This document shows, in pieces, positions 33,061 through 45,250 of a stretch of DNA of 64,000 nt. Position numbers and translations under genes: made by a program. Source of the DNA: Populus alba (lineage: Eukaryota; Streptophyta; Magnoliopsida; Malpighiales; Salicaceae); contig NC_133284.1 in assembly GCF_005239225.2 (NCBI RefSeq), forward strand, positions 7,035,770 through 7,099,769, in the 5' to 3' direction. A model generated the notes under the pieces. It saw nothing but the letters and a program-made list of their open reading frames with translations, ran no database searches and had not been told where the DNA came from. How positions within the stretch are numbered: the first letter of the stretch is position 1; each line of letters starts with the position of its first letter.

Positions 33061-34806
33061 GAAGTGAAGTGAGAATAATACTACCAAATTGAAAAAAGTT
33101 GTAGAGAAATCCATATAGAAATCTCAATCACTAAAATTATGGCTACCTCGTTTTGATTTACATATATGTTTCTTCGGGTTGACCTCCTTTAGGTAGTCTA
33201 ACGTGCAACATCACCCTTAAGAGGAGGGTGTTGCTACCATTGAGGTGCCTTTTTTTATTCATGAGTAGGTTCAATGGAACTTAACTACGTGCAATGGAGG
33301 ATTGCGTCCCCCTATTAAATCATTACTGGATGGGGCTTTGCTGCCTATTTATATAAGCTTTTCTTTCTAATGCGCAGATGTAGGGCTATTCATTATGGTT
33401 TATATCTTAGTCAATACATGTTTAAATCCATTTTAATAATTAAATTAATGACTACAGAAGAATTATCAACCATAAATGCTAGTTAGTTAGGACAAATAAT
33501 GTAAACATTTTACCTTGCCCCTATACAGGTGAGCCTTTTAGGCTCTGCACTTAAACTTAGATAAAAATCATGGTCTTTATGCGAAAATGAATTTAAGGAA
33601 AACGTGGATGGGTAATTTGAATAATCATAATTGTGTCCTTAAAGCATCATGTTAATGGAAAAATATAAATAAAATAGTTTCAGTTTAATGATTTCCCCTA
33701 AAAACCTTAAATGAGATGATGAGCAATTCTTCGTTCACTTAAACATTGCTCTGAGTAGAAAACTGGATCTTTTCATTTTTCTTTCAGGCTCATTAAGGCA
33801 AAAGAATTGAGAAACTTTCACTTTTCCTTGTAGAGAAACAAAATTGAGACCGAGAGAAACTTGGAACAGCTAAGGAAAGAAAACGATCGATTAAAAGGAG
33901 AGAATGCCTCCTTTAAAATGGAAGCAGTTCGGACTAGACAAACTTTGCAATCTCAAGAACAAGAGATGAAGCGACTTAGGAAAACAATTGTTCTACTGAA
34001 GGAGAAGCATGATAAACAAAATACTGTTGTGGAGGTCCTTTCAAAGCGACTAGTAAGTGTTTTTCTATTGAAAAATTAATAATTTGTTTATTGATTATTA
34101 GTTCTTTTTCTGTAATAAAACTGAATATGAAGAGTGGCAGACCTCATTTACTATTGGGATTATTGTACTTTTCATAACATATATTTGAAGAGGAACTTTG
34201 CCGGTTTTAAATCTATTGATGGTTAATTACCCGCACCCCAAAAAAAAACAAAAATTGTGCATTTTCCATGCATCATTAATTTAGGCTTATTAATAATTTT
34301 CCCATCTGAGGGATATAAATGAAATTCAAGCATTAAACTCAAAAGGATTAGTAGATATTGATGAAATCCATTAAAATAACAAGCACAAGAGTCCAGACCA
34401 CTAGCCTGAATTCTGTTTCTGTCTTTCTTTTAATATGGAACTGCTGCTCATGAATCATGATTCACTATTTGCATTGCCTTTAGTAGAGATTTATCCAGCC
34501 TTTATTTGCTAGCTTTTGATTGGTCACTAACAAATTTTATCTATACCTTACTATTGTTTATTTTCTTTCCCTTGCTGACAGGCTGGTGCCAACGATACTG
34601 ATCTTCAGCGTGAAAATACACAGCTCAAAAGTAAAATTTTACTGTTAAGGAGTCAAGTTAATGACCAAAACAATGTGGATAAACTCCAGCTTCAAGAGAA
34701 GAATGCACAACTAGAACATGAGAAGAGTTCGCTTGAAGTGATAGTTCAAGCATTATGTGAGAAGATCAACAATGAGAAGGGCCATGAAGGGGACCATGCA
34801 TCATAA
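30833..34806 (+). CDS. gene D: bZIP-like coiled-coil protein, four exons
   Basis: Exons are 30833-30911, 31224-31444, 33834-34052 and 34582-34806, phases 1, 0 and 0 with GT/AG junctions, giving 247 residues. The ATG at 30833 is the first in frame and gives MDYESPW, comparable to MEGGNFW of gene B. Exon 2 has a single copy of the N-terminal repeat (QQAFNYFLAAGPG, residues 45-57) and ends in the basic block KKRKIAIDKAYRERCR (85-100). Exons 3 and 4 encode a long coiled coil beginning LEQLRKENDRLKGEN. Exon 3 has 73 codons, as in gene A. Intron 2 is 2.4 kb and AT-rich. The reading frame is intact in every exon. A nuclear regulator role is inferred from the basic-plus-zipper layout. Confidence 0.8.
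31445..33833. other. long intron 2 of gene D
   Basis: This AT-rich intron has a diverged duplication (about 31820-31880 with 31925-31995, sharing 'aatctaattataacaaattc') and a (TAA)n microsatellite at 33012-33056. No gene or recognisable transposon ends were seen in it. Confidence 0.5.
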
Positions 34807-37022
34807 GGTAACCGACTTAATGCTGCTATGAACAATATGCTTTTCATGTGAAGGGGAAAATTACGTAAACCAACCTTCAGTTGAAGCATACTTTGCATCT
34901 TCATATTTAAAATTTTTCACTTTGTATCCTTTTCTTCATATTTTTGAACTGTTTTTACCCAGCCAATACTTTGCAATCATTGCAAGTTGTGATTAGAAGA
35001 AATGCCGCAAAACAGGTTAAAATGTTTATTCAATGATTTGAAAAACTTTTTATCTCTAGTTGCAGACTCATAGTTAAGAAGGTTTGCTTAATTGTTTGAC
35101 TTTTTGCATTTTAAACCTTAGAACTAATATGAAAAATGTTTATCTAGAAGATATTCTTATGAATTTACCAAACTAATATAAAAAATGCATCCTTAAGATT
35201 ATTCAGGACGAGGATTTAGTCTCAGTTAACTTTGAAGCTAGTCTAAGAATACTCTTGTTAGAGTTAATATAAAATTATTCCTAGGATCTCACAACAATTT
35301 AAACTTTTAGTTTAAGATAGTTTTTTTGGATATAGTATCAGGATTTCAAAGAGATCCAACGGAGCAAAAATCATTGAACTCAAGCTATTTCATAATTCTA
35401 AATTATAGGCTTGCAAGTAAAGATAAGTGTTAGAAAAACCATCGAAATAAATACAAGAACATGAAGTAACATAAAATGTTTAAGACGGATCACCCATCAC
35501 AAGACTAATTTTTTTGGATGGAACACAGACTCAATTATCAATTTAAAACGGTGTAACTCAAATACATCAAAAAGAATAAAAAGTTTATGATTATGATAAA
35601 TGATTCATTCTCAACTTCTTTTATTATTTTATATCTTTGTATTTATTTCATATGGGATAGTTTCTCTAACAAAGTATTGATTCTAAATTTGTGGAGGGAA
35701 TTCTAGCTTAGTTCCAAAAGGCATTATATTGATGATGCTGTAGTTGTGAGCATCACATGGTTAAGTGTGTCGTGACGGTGTTTGGTGGTCGTTTTCAGTG
35801 GATACTTCCAACAATGCACATGGTTTGGCGAAGGAAGTTTAGGTACTGTTAGAAACCTGGTGTTTTGTTTAAGAATAAACTCCTGTCTTGCAGGAGCCAG
35901 CAATCCAGTTTGTTAGAGTTGATTAAGTCAAATAATGACTTAGTCATTAGTTTCTGTTTTCTGTTTCCACAATCTTCATGTGGGTTGTTTTTCTTTGATT
36001 CCAAGTTGTAATGGCTATTTAAGCCAAAGGCATTCTATTAAATAAAATGACTACACAGTTAAAGTTGTGCGAGATCTTTGGTATTTTAACAGGTACTATT
36101 ACTATTAGGCACCCATGATGAACATCAGTGCTCGGCTCTTAGGCAATTCATGCAAATTTTGAAAATAAAGATTTGCTTTGAGAGATGGTGATCCAGATGT
36201 TGGAAGCGATAAAGGGTATAGTCAGAGAGCAAATAGGACTTGCAATGGTAGGGGTATTGGATAGGAGCTCAAATACTATTATATTAGAAGTGATATTTTT
36301 TAATATATATGTATTTGAGCAGCGTTGAGCCTTAAGCCCTATTCTTTTATAAACTCATGAGTTGTGCTTGTTTTCATTTTAGTTCATTGTAATGCTTATA
36401 ATTTTGGTTTTTTGTGGTTTGTAGTCAGGGTTTTGGTTTTGGTGTAGTCTAGTCTCTTTTATTAGGGGAATTTTTTTATTATCATCAGATGCTTGCTATG
36501 TTATAGAAATAATTAAAACAGCTAGGTAAATCATTCTAGTCATTAGTCATTCATCGTACACCAAGATATGATGTACTTGATTATATATTTTTTTTTTCGA
36601 GATTTTTTGTTATATATTTTCTTTTTGAGATTTTTTACTATTTGATGAATTCACCCAAAAAATTTTCCACTTGAAAATATACCTTCAAGATTTTTTCTTG
36701 GTGAAATTTCTTCACCAATTCCAAGAGTTTTTATCTAATTTTTAAAAGTTTACAAATATAATTTTTGTTACTTTATTTACTTTCTTAACAGAGTAGATAT
36801 TACAATTGAAATTTTAAGTATCTTAATATAGCATTTATAAAATTAGAAAGTGTTTTAAGTGTAATGAAAATGAGAATATATACTCTTATGCTAGATTATG
36901 AAGGTTTGATTACATAAATTTAAGTATAATCCATGATTGATATTCTATAGTGTTTTTGCACTTATAATAGCTTGGAAATGATATATGTTCAAAATCCCTC
37001 TATGATTTTGTAATTAGATAAG

Positions 37023-37023
<1 letters not shown>
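34807..37023. other. intergenic stretch downstream of gene D
   Basis: This probably includes the gene D 3' UTR in its first ~200 bp. A short LTR-like sequence at 35911-36091 (TGTTAG...TTAACA) has no matching target duplication and is unproven. No other gene is seen. Confidence 0.35.

Positions 37024-37074
<51 letters not shown>
37024..37074. repeat. (TA)n microsatellite
   Basis: An uninterrupted TA run of about 51 bp. Confidence 0.95.
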
Positions 37075-37076
<2 letters not shown>

Positions 37077-38050
37077 CTTAACAAAAATTAGTCATTTATA
37101 GTTGTTATAGTCCCTCTAACAACTCAAATGGTCGGTCAATTCAAATTAGTCAAGCCAATCAATCGATTGGTTTCTATAGAATTATCAGGTGTTCACCACT
37201 AATAAATAAGTGGTTGTTCGGTTCACTTGATCATACCAAAACAATTAGCTGGTTCATTTAGAATCTTGGTTTCACCTAGATTAACCTAGGTGAATTCTTT
37301 AAATTGTTTATAATAGATTATATCATATTATTCATCAATTCTTCCAAATATATGCATAGTAAAGTGTAAAGTGTGTTTGTTTTACTTGTGCTATCAAGAT
37401 GTGATAAAAAAATAAAGATGTAAAACACAACATTAAATTTTTTATAAAAATCTCCATGTGAGAACTTTATGATAAAGTACCGTGAAAAAAAGTCTAGAAG
37501 TCTTTGTGAAAAATCTCCATGTGACTTGCTAAGGATGATCTCAATGAAATATCCACCGATTGATCTTACCTAAATAAAACTCTTCAACTATGTTGAGAGA
37601 ACAACTTTACTCAATCACAACATAGTCTCCATTTTCTATTCGACACAGGAATAGACCTTCCTTGAATACAATGGTTTTTAAAACTAACATTTAAGGATAA
37701 TATAGCCTGAATAAAAAGAGCGAGGCACCTTCACACAAGTTAAGGTGGTGGTTGGTTTTTTAACATAATAATTGAACATTTAATAAGGAACCACCTTGTC
37801 TAAGTTTTCAGGTACCCACCTTATTTAGGTATAAAAGAAATGCTCCTCTATAACTAGTTCAAAAGGCACATTACATGAGGAAACAAGATGGATAGATAGT
37901 TCAAACTTAATGATACATATTTTTAAGGCCTCGGTCCATTCAAATCACACGTATAAAAAAACCATATTATTTTATACTAAGATAACCTTATTTTGAGACG
38001 GGAAAATGATGAAGGGTGCATCTCTTCATCTTGACATGCCTGGCAATCTC
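37075..38050. other. intergenic, no gene recognised
   Basis: AT-rich single-copy-looking sequence. No frame, repeat or RNA structure stands out. Confidence 0.4.
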
Positions 38051-39513
38051 TCTACTAGATGCCAAACCTCACTTCTTTACAAGCTTCCAAGATTCCTGAA
38101 CCAAACTTACATGGTATTACATAAGGGATAAGGGTATTTTTAAAAAGTAAAGATTCCTGAACCAAACTTACATGGTAATATAGAATGTAAATTCTCATTA
38201 TATATAACCCGTGAACAGATAGATGATTCAATATCATAGGAAATAAAAAAAATGTAATAGATATAGTTAAGAATATCTTATATACTAGGAAAGGAAAAAT
38301 ATATACATGATAACAAGTCATCTAAGATCAAAGAAAGAATTCCTCATTATCACCTACAATATCTATAATATTCCCCTCGAGCTGAAGAAGATTTAGTAAC
38401 TTGAAGTTTGTCCCTGTACTAACAAATCATGCAATGGAAAGAAAAGATTGGTAAGTAAACCAGCAAGTTAATAACTTATATACCGAATCCAAATTATAAC
38501 ATTAGAGGCTTTCTTATGAACATTATAGAAATCAATGTCTAAATGCCTTGTCTATATGTCAATTGAAGAATTAGTGGTAAGGGAGGGATTAATCATAGAT
38601 AATAAGAGAGGTAGATGGTGAAATATTAATATTTTTTTTAGAATATTGCATAGTCAAATAAGTTCAACAACAATAGGGGAGATTGCCCAATATTCGGCTT
38701 TAATACTTGAGCATGAAACAGTTTATTTCTTACTAGATGTCTAAGAAACTCAGATACCAATATAAAAAATATGCAAACTCGTAGTTGAACACCTTATATA
38801 TGTACATTTAACTTAATCCGCATCTAAATATGTTGAGTTGACATAGTTGTGTAGAAAAAATAAAAAAATCATGATTAATAATCACTCCCACATACTTGAG
38901 GATACATCTAGCAGCCTTGAGATGAATGGTAATAGAGGCTTTCATGAATCGACAAATAGAGTTCATATGAAAAGAAATATTATGAAAGTAACTAATATAG
39001 TAGTTAGTATACCAATTACTTTCATTTTAGGAACGTATCCTTAAGTACGTGGCATGGATTATTAGTCACGGTCTTTTCATCTCTCCCATACAAGTGCGTG
39101 TCATCTTAGCATATTCATAAATAAATCAGGTTGGACATCTAAATACAAGGTGTTCAACTATTTTTTTTTTTATTCCTTATGTTGGTATACTAAGTTACTT
39201 GAGCATGAAACAATTTATTTCTTGCAAGATGTCCAAGTAGTGGGGACATTCATGAATTGAGATAGTTGACATCAAAATAGATATTAGGATGTGTAAAAGC
39301 CAAGTATTGTAAAGCACCAACAAGCATACAAAAATCAGTAGGTTAGGAAGAATATGACCTTTAGTATAAGAATGTTTTCCCTCTAAAATAGATGTTGGAA
39401 CCAGTTTACAATTGAGCATGTCATCATGGCTAGTAGGTCCTTTACAAATATGAATTGATGCAAGTGCAAACCCGTGAAGGATCATACAATTTGCATATCG
39501 AAGACTTAAGCCT
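38050..39513 (-). mobile_element. decayed Ty1/copia remnant (i), minus strand
   Basis: On the minus strand 39480-39195 gives piecewise copia RT-to-RNase H connection motifs (LHGFALASI, then KGHILPN, then a frameshifted 'mLVGALQYLAF'-like line). Near 38370-38385 a purine tract GAGGGGAATATTATAG looks like a polypurine tract followed by the start of a 3' LTR running to lower coordinates. A phrase around 38700-38760 is repeated at 39200-39235. A direct repeat 'aagattcctgaaccaaactt' is seen at 38090 and 38149. No intact frame remains. Confidence 0.55.
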
Positions 39514-39917
39514 TGTGATGAGAGGTATATTCTCAATTCTTTTTATATACTTTGGTTATTGTTTTATACTTATTCGATATAAGATAAATTCTCAGATATT
39601 CCTTTTTATTTACAATCTTTTTTATTGGAAAAAAACAATGACAGAACAAATGAGGGATCACTACTCACATAATTTGGTTGAATACAATACACTAAATAAT
39701 GGTACTCTCACACCTTTCATTATCAAGTCCATACAATATATATAAACATTATAAAATGTCTTTTACAATCTTCAAAGTACTTAATTAATATTAGACCCTT
39801 CAATACTTACTCTAGATTCATAGTACTGCTAGATTCATAGTATTTCTAATATGGATGATTATTCATTAAACTAACTTCAATACACTTAATCTTGATAAAC
39901 AAGTTTAATAACTAACA
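39514..39917 (-). mobile_element. 3' LTR of copia remnant (ii)
   Basis: On the minus strand a purine run GATGGGAGAA is followed at 39917 by TGTTAGTTATT... The stretch ends ...CTCATCACA at 39514, so it has TG/CA ends and about 404 bp. A TATATAAAAAG lies near its end on the minus strand. The boundary at 39514 is placed from the CA end only. Confidence 0.55.
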
Positions 39918-42100
39918 TTCTCCCATCTTAAACTTGTTTCGTCCATCTTTATGATTCCAAGCTTCTTCTACAAATAACATAACACATTAGTATTTAATGA
40001 CTTTGTAAAAATGTCTGCAATTTGTTCATGAGTTTTGACATGAACTAACTCCACATCGTCTTCTTTTATGTGCTCTCTGATGAAGTAAAATCGAGTATCG
40101 ATATGTTTTGAACGTTTATGATGAGTTAGGATTCTTTGCAAGTGCTATAGCAGACTTGTTATCAACAAAGATTCGTGTAGCCTTGTTCTGTTTCTGTTGC
40201 AAATCTTCCATCAGTTTCCTTAGCCATATTGCATGACACATACAATGCAGCAGCAATGTATTCTGCTTCACATGTGGATAATGCGACAATAGATTGTTTC
40301 TTTGATGAGTGAAAGTTGTTTCTCCTATAAATAATACAAATCCCGTTGTGCTTTTTTCTGTCTTCCATGCCTAGTAACTGTCACTATAACCTGTAATTTC
40401 AAGATTTTGCGAAGATGAATAAAACAATCCATAGCTTGAAGTTTCTTTAACAAAACAAAAGATCCTCTTTGTTGTCTTCAAATATGAACTTCTCGGCTTG
40501 TTCATATACATGTTAATCAAGCCAACTCCATACAAAATATATGGTTTGGTACATGTTAAATAACACAAGCAACCCACAATACTTTTGTAGTATGTAGGAT
40601 TAACTAAATCTCCTTCTCCTTTTTTAGTTAAATTGGTTCCATATTCAACTGGACAACAATCTTCCATAGCAAATTTTTTCAAAACTTCCGTTGCATATTT
40701 GGTTTATGAAATGAAGATTCCATCACTGCACTGCTTCACCTCTAATCCCAGAAAATAAGCCATAAGACCTAAGTCTGTCATTTCAAATTCCTTCACCATG
40801 GATTGCTTAAAGTCTTGAATTATAGTTGGATCATCCCCTGTGAAAAAGTATATCATCAACATATAAACAAACAAACATTACTTTGCATTGTAAACTTTTC
40901 TTCACATATAATGCATGCTCATAAAGGCATCTTGTGAATCCTTTTTGAGATAGATAGCCATCAATCCTGGAGTTCCATGCTCTTGGTGCTTGTTTAAGCC
41001 CATAAAGAGCTTTCTTCAATCTGCAAACCTTCTCTTCTTTTCCTTTTACCTCAAAGCCAACTGGTTGTTCTACATACACTACCTTTTCAAGGTTACCGTT
41101 CAAGAATTCTGACTTTACATCCACTTGCAATATCTTCCATCTCCAGGGAAATCATCAATCTTATTGTTTCCATTCTTGCTACTGAAGCAAAAACATCTTC
41201 ATAATCAACTCTATAGTGTTGCTTGTACCCCTTCGCTACTAATCTGGCTTTATGTTTTTCAATTTCTCCTTTTGCATTCCTTTTTGTCTTGAAGATCCAT
41301 TTTACTCCTATCATTGTGTCCTCTGGAAAGTGTTGTCAATTCCCATGTATTATTTTTTATGATGGAATTTATCTTCTCCTTCATTGCTTTCTTCCACCTG
41401 TCTTCTTGATATGCTTTTTCAAATGTAATAGGATCATTTCTTGAAAACAAGCAAAGCATATTAACATCATCAAGATTGATTCTTTCTATTACATCATAAA
41501 TCTCTTGTATGCTCTTTATCTTTCTTGTTGTTGAGCTTAAAGGACCAGCACAACTGTTAGTTTATGGGGATGGAGCTAACATGATTTCTCCTTCATCTTT
41601 TTGAATCTGTTCTTCATCTATAATTAGTTTTTGTGGCTGTTCTTCAGAATTCCAGTTCCATTCTTGCTCTTCATCAAACTTCACATCTCTTGACATGATC
41701 ATCTTTTTTGTCATCAAATTGTATAATTTGTAACAATGCGAGTTTTCTCCATATCCCAGCAGTATGCATTTATGACTTTTATCTTCAAGTTTAGTTCTTC
41801 TTTCCTCTTGAATTTTGGCATAAGCAACACTGCCAAAAATTCTTGAATGATCAACTCTTGGTTTCTTCATGCTTCATGCTTCTTCTAGCGTGATCTTCTA
41901 AAGTTTTTTTGTTGTAAATATGTTCAACAAATACACAGCACATACAACTGCATCTCCCCAAACTCTTTTGGACAAATTTTTTTCCTTTAGCATGCATCTA
42001 ACCATGTTCATAATAGTTCTGTTTTTTCTCTCTAATACTCCATTCTGTTGTGGAGTCTGTGGTATTATGAGCTAATGAACAATACCATTTTCATTACAAT
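39918..42100 (-). pseudogene. Ty1/copia pol remnant (ii), interrupted at 42101
   Basis: From high to low coordinates the minus strand gives the integrase tail (QNGVLERKN, 42060-41900), the post-integrase domain KCILLGYGENSHCYKLYN (41870-41562), the RT start WKKAMKEKINSI and GVKWIFKTK (41459-41093), [23 protein letters not shown] and the catalytic CLYVDDILF (41130-40831), and RNase H with [11 protein letters not shown] (40368-40162). Stops and frameshifts separate these pieces, so it is dead. The left end joins its 3' LTR. The integrase core, protease and gag are missing because Element 1 inserted at 42101; the lost part is not found beyond 60163. Confidence 0.85.
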
Positions 42101-43669
42101 TGTTGTAACCCATTTTTGGGTCCCCATAAAAAATAAAATAAATAGCCAAAAGAGGTTAGAAAAAATAACAGGAGGCAGAAGCGCTCAGAAAATAGTCAGA
42201 AAATTGGTCAAGGAATTTTAAAAATACAAGGATTGAATTTTTGACAAATATTCTTGAAGGATGAAAACCTTTTTGAGAAGCAAAATTTGAATTTTGAGGA
42301 GAAAAGCCCAAATTTGGATGTTTATGGATTTAATTGGATTTTTATTTGAATTTATAGAGGATTTGATCGCAAGAAAAATTGATTTTTAAGTCAATTTGGG
42401 CTTTAATTAGAAGAAATTTAAGTTCTAGGGCCAAAATATATTTTTTAGGAATTTATTGGGTCAAATCAGGGGTTCAATTGCATAAATATTGAAGTTTAAT
42501 GGCCAATTAGGGGTTTAATTGTGAAAAACCGAAACCAGGGACCAATTTGGGAAAACCGGGTAAATAGAGGGGGCTGTTTTGCTTTGGATCAGGGGCCTAA
42601 TTGAAGAAATTTAAAGTTTATTGATCAATTGAGGGCTTAATTGCATAAATCAGGGGCCAAGGATTAAAGTGAAAAACGCGGCAAACTTGAGGGGTGGAGA
42701 CAAAAATTAAAAAGGATGCAATTGAAAAGAACAAAGATCAATTGAGGACTGATTTGGAAAACATATTCTGGCGCCTTTTTTTTAAAATGAAACGGCGCGT
42801 TTTATCCAAAACGACGCCGTTTCATGTTTTTTTTTTTTTTTTAAAAAAAAAAATAGGGACCGAACGGTGCCGTTTTGAACGACACTGTTCCTCCTTCGTC
42901 TTCCTCTCTGCACTCGTTGCAGGGGAGAAGAAAAATGGTTTTTTCTTCAAAAAAACTTCCCGCCTCTCTCTCCCCTGCATCCTTGCGCCCACCAACACGA
43001 TGCCCCCACGACTTGGACCACCGAAACCAAAGCTACTGGCCGACCGGCCGAAAGCAGGGGAGCGGTGCCTTGCTGTCGTGGGTGGTGGCCGACCAGCCAC
43101 CCACGAAACCCGCTCCCCAGGCGCACTAATGAAGGGCCCATCACACTTTCTCCCCTATAAATAGAGAAGAAAACCGAAGAAAAAAAAACCGAAGGGAGGA
43201 GAGAGAGAGGAGACCGAAGAGAGAGAGAGAGAACCGAACACCGAAGAGAGAAGGAGCCGCAACGCCGCCACCTGGAGCCTCCGTGCACGAGCCACACCAC
43301 CGCCTCCTCGCGCCAGGTAACGCCCTCTCCCCCCTGTATTTGTTTTTTGCAGCGTCTTCCTCCTGCATGCATAATTCTGTTGCATGCAGGAGGACGGGAG
43401 GGGAAAATTAATTCCCCTCCCCGTTTCTTTTTTTTCTCTCCTGGGCCAGACCGGTTCTGGCCCAGCCTTTAGATCTGGTTCGGGTCCGGCCCGGACCAGA
43501 AGATGCACGAGGCTTGTTGGGCCGAGTCCGGCCCAACCCAGTCTGGGCCGAGTTCGGCCCAACCTTTCCTTGTTGGGCTGAGTCCGGCCCGTTTATTTGG
43601 GCCGGCCCAGCCCGAATTCTTTTTATATTATATATTATATATTATAATATGTTATAATATATATGTGTA

Positions 43670-43711
<42 letters not shown>

Positions 43712-44668
43712 TTATAATAATAATAAAATTTTTTGAAAACACCCTAAAAATATTGTTGATTTTTCTGCATATTTTTATCAAAGTGGTTTAATTTTGGTTT
43801 GTATTTTTATATCGTAAAAATACAAAACCAGTGTTATAAATACCCGGTTTTCGTGAAAACATCAAAGATTTTTAGAATAAAAAATGTTTTTGCTTTCAAA
43901 ACAAATTCTAAAAATTCCCTAAAAATGTTGTTGATTTTTCTGCATATTTTTTTATCAAAGTGGATTAATATTGGGTTGTATTTTTATACCGTAAGGATAC
44001 AAGCTCAGTATTAAAATACCCGATTTTCGTCAAAGCATATAAAAAAAAATATTTTCCAAAAAGTTTTTTTTGTTTTAAAATACGGCCTATTCTCTCCAAT
44101 ATATATATATATATATATTATAACATCATATTTTCACACAACAAAGAAAATTTTCAAAACAATATATGTATTAACATGCATTTTGGCTTTAATAACCAGT
44201 TAATTCAAGCCATGAGAACTAGGCCAATATTTCAAAAATTCTAAAAAAAAATCTTTTTGTTTTTTTTTTAGTATTTGGGATTACGAATTTATACGTAAAA
44301 CGTATTCCTAAATATTATTAATAAAGTTTGGTATGGACGTTAGAACGGTTAGGATTTTTACCCGATAAGATAAAGACCTCCTTACCGAGGAGGATTTTTC
44401 TTAAACCATAGACAAACCAACAACTAGGAAAACACAATAACACTTTAGTTTTTTATCAGACAATAAAACAATGCAGCTTACCTTAGGTAGGGCGTATTTG
44501 GGGTGCTAATACCTTCCCTTTACGCAACCAGTCTCCATACCCGATCTCTGAGACCAGTTAGGTTCCTAGTGACCAAAATACTAGGTGGCGACTCCAAAGA
44601 ACAAAAATAAAAAATTTCCGCCAGTCGAACCCGCAAATTGAAATTTGATTTTTTTCTGGGGTGCGACA
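42101..44668 (+). repeat. 5' LTR of Element 1
   Basis: 2568 bp, TGTTGTAACCC...GGGTGCGACA. U3 holds two hairpins with AACGG cores: ATGAAACGGCG (42787-42797) pairing with CGCCGTTTCAT (42815-42825), and GAACGGTG (42862-42869) pairing with CACTGTTC (42883-42890). TATAAATA is at 43156-43163. A purine-rich leader follows, then the splice donor CAG/GTAA (43317), GGCC-rich inverted repeats (43440-43615) and a TA tract. Frames inside the leader (42694-43581) are not genes. Confidence 0.9.
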
Positions 44669-44671
44669 GAA

Positions 44672-44689
44672 TGACGACTCCACTGGGGA
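44672..44689 (+). other. primer-binding site of Element 1 (two changes)
   Basis: TGACGACTCCACTGGGGA starts 3 nt after the LTR. The inner Element 2 has TGGCGACTCCGCTGGGGA at the same place, so this copy differs at two positions. The family sequence looks complementary to the 3' end of a plant tRNA-Arg (from memory, not checked). Confidence 0.65.
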
Positions 44690-45250
44690 CCTTGTAGACT
44701 AAGCTTTGTTTTTGTCTGATTTGTTGGTGTTTTTGTGTGTTTATTGTTAATATGCCTTTCCTTTTATTTGCGTATTTATTTTTTATTTTACGCATATTAT
44801 TCATGCATTGTATACAATTGTCTCATGCATCACTTGCCTAAATTTTGAAAAGCACACACAAGCTTTAAGTTAAGTGGGGAATTAGCGATTTACCCTAAGA
44901 CTATCAGTCAGGGTTTAAATGCGTGAAACACCCAACTCATATCCGAGTGCCTGCGTGGTAATGACGGACATACGTGTCTTAGCTATTCCTTGCAACGCCC
45001 CCATACTGTCTTTACGAAGAACGTCACTGGGTAGATATGAGAACCTTCAAGACTAGATAGAAAAAACTACCCACTCTCACTTGATAAATAGAGCTTGTCC
45101 TTAGGTTATGTATCTTTGTTTGCAATGTTATACTCATCACACATCACTTGTGCATCACATTTTCATCACGCATTTTGTTATCATATGCATTACAGATCGT
45201 GAAACATAGGTCCCACACCCAGAGTCCATCAAACCCGTTTAAGATCAAGA

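Noticed and set aside
35911..36091. Short LTR-like sequence TGTTAG...TTAACA
   Set aside because: Flanks (CAGTT and GGTAC) do not match, and no PBS or polypurine tract was seen; not enough for a mobile element call.
39455..39745. 96-codon plus-strand frame
   Set aside because: Antisense to the copia remnant and its LTR; no motif.
42694..43581. Frames up to 156 codons, also 59304-60121 and 50123-50367, 56815-57675
   Set aside because: The same LTR leader in four copies, with frames differing between copies because of indels, so no coding constraint.
44672..44689. Possible tRNA gene fragment
   Set aside because: Only the complement of a tRNA 3' end is present, at the standard primer-binding position; no cloverleaf.
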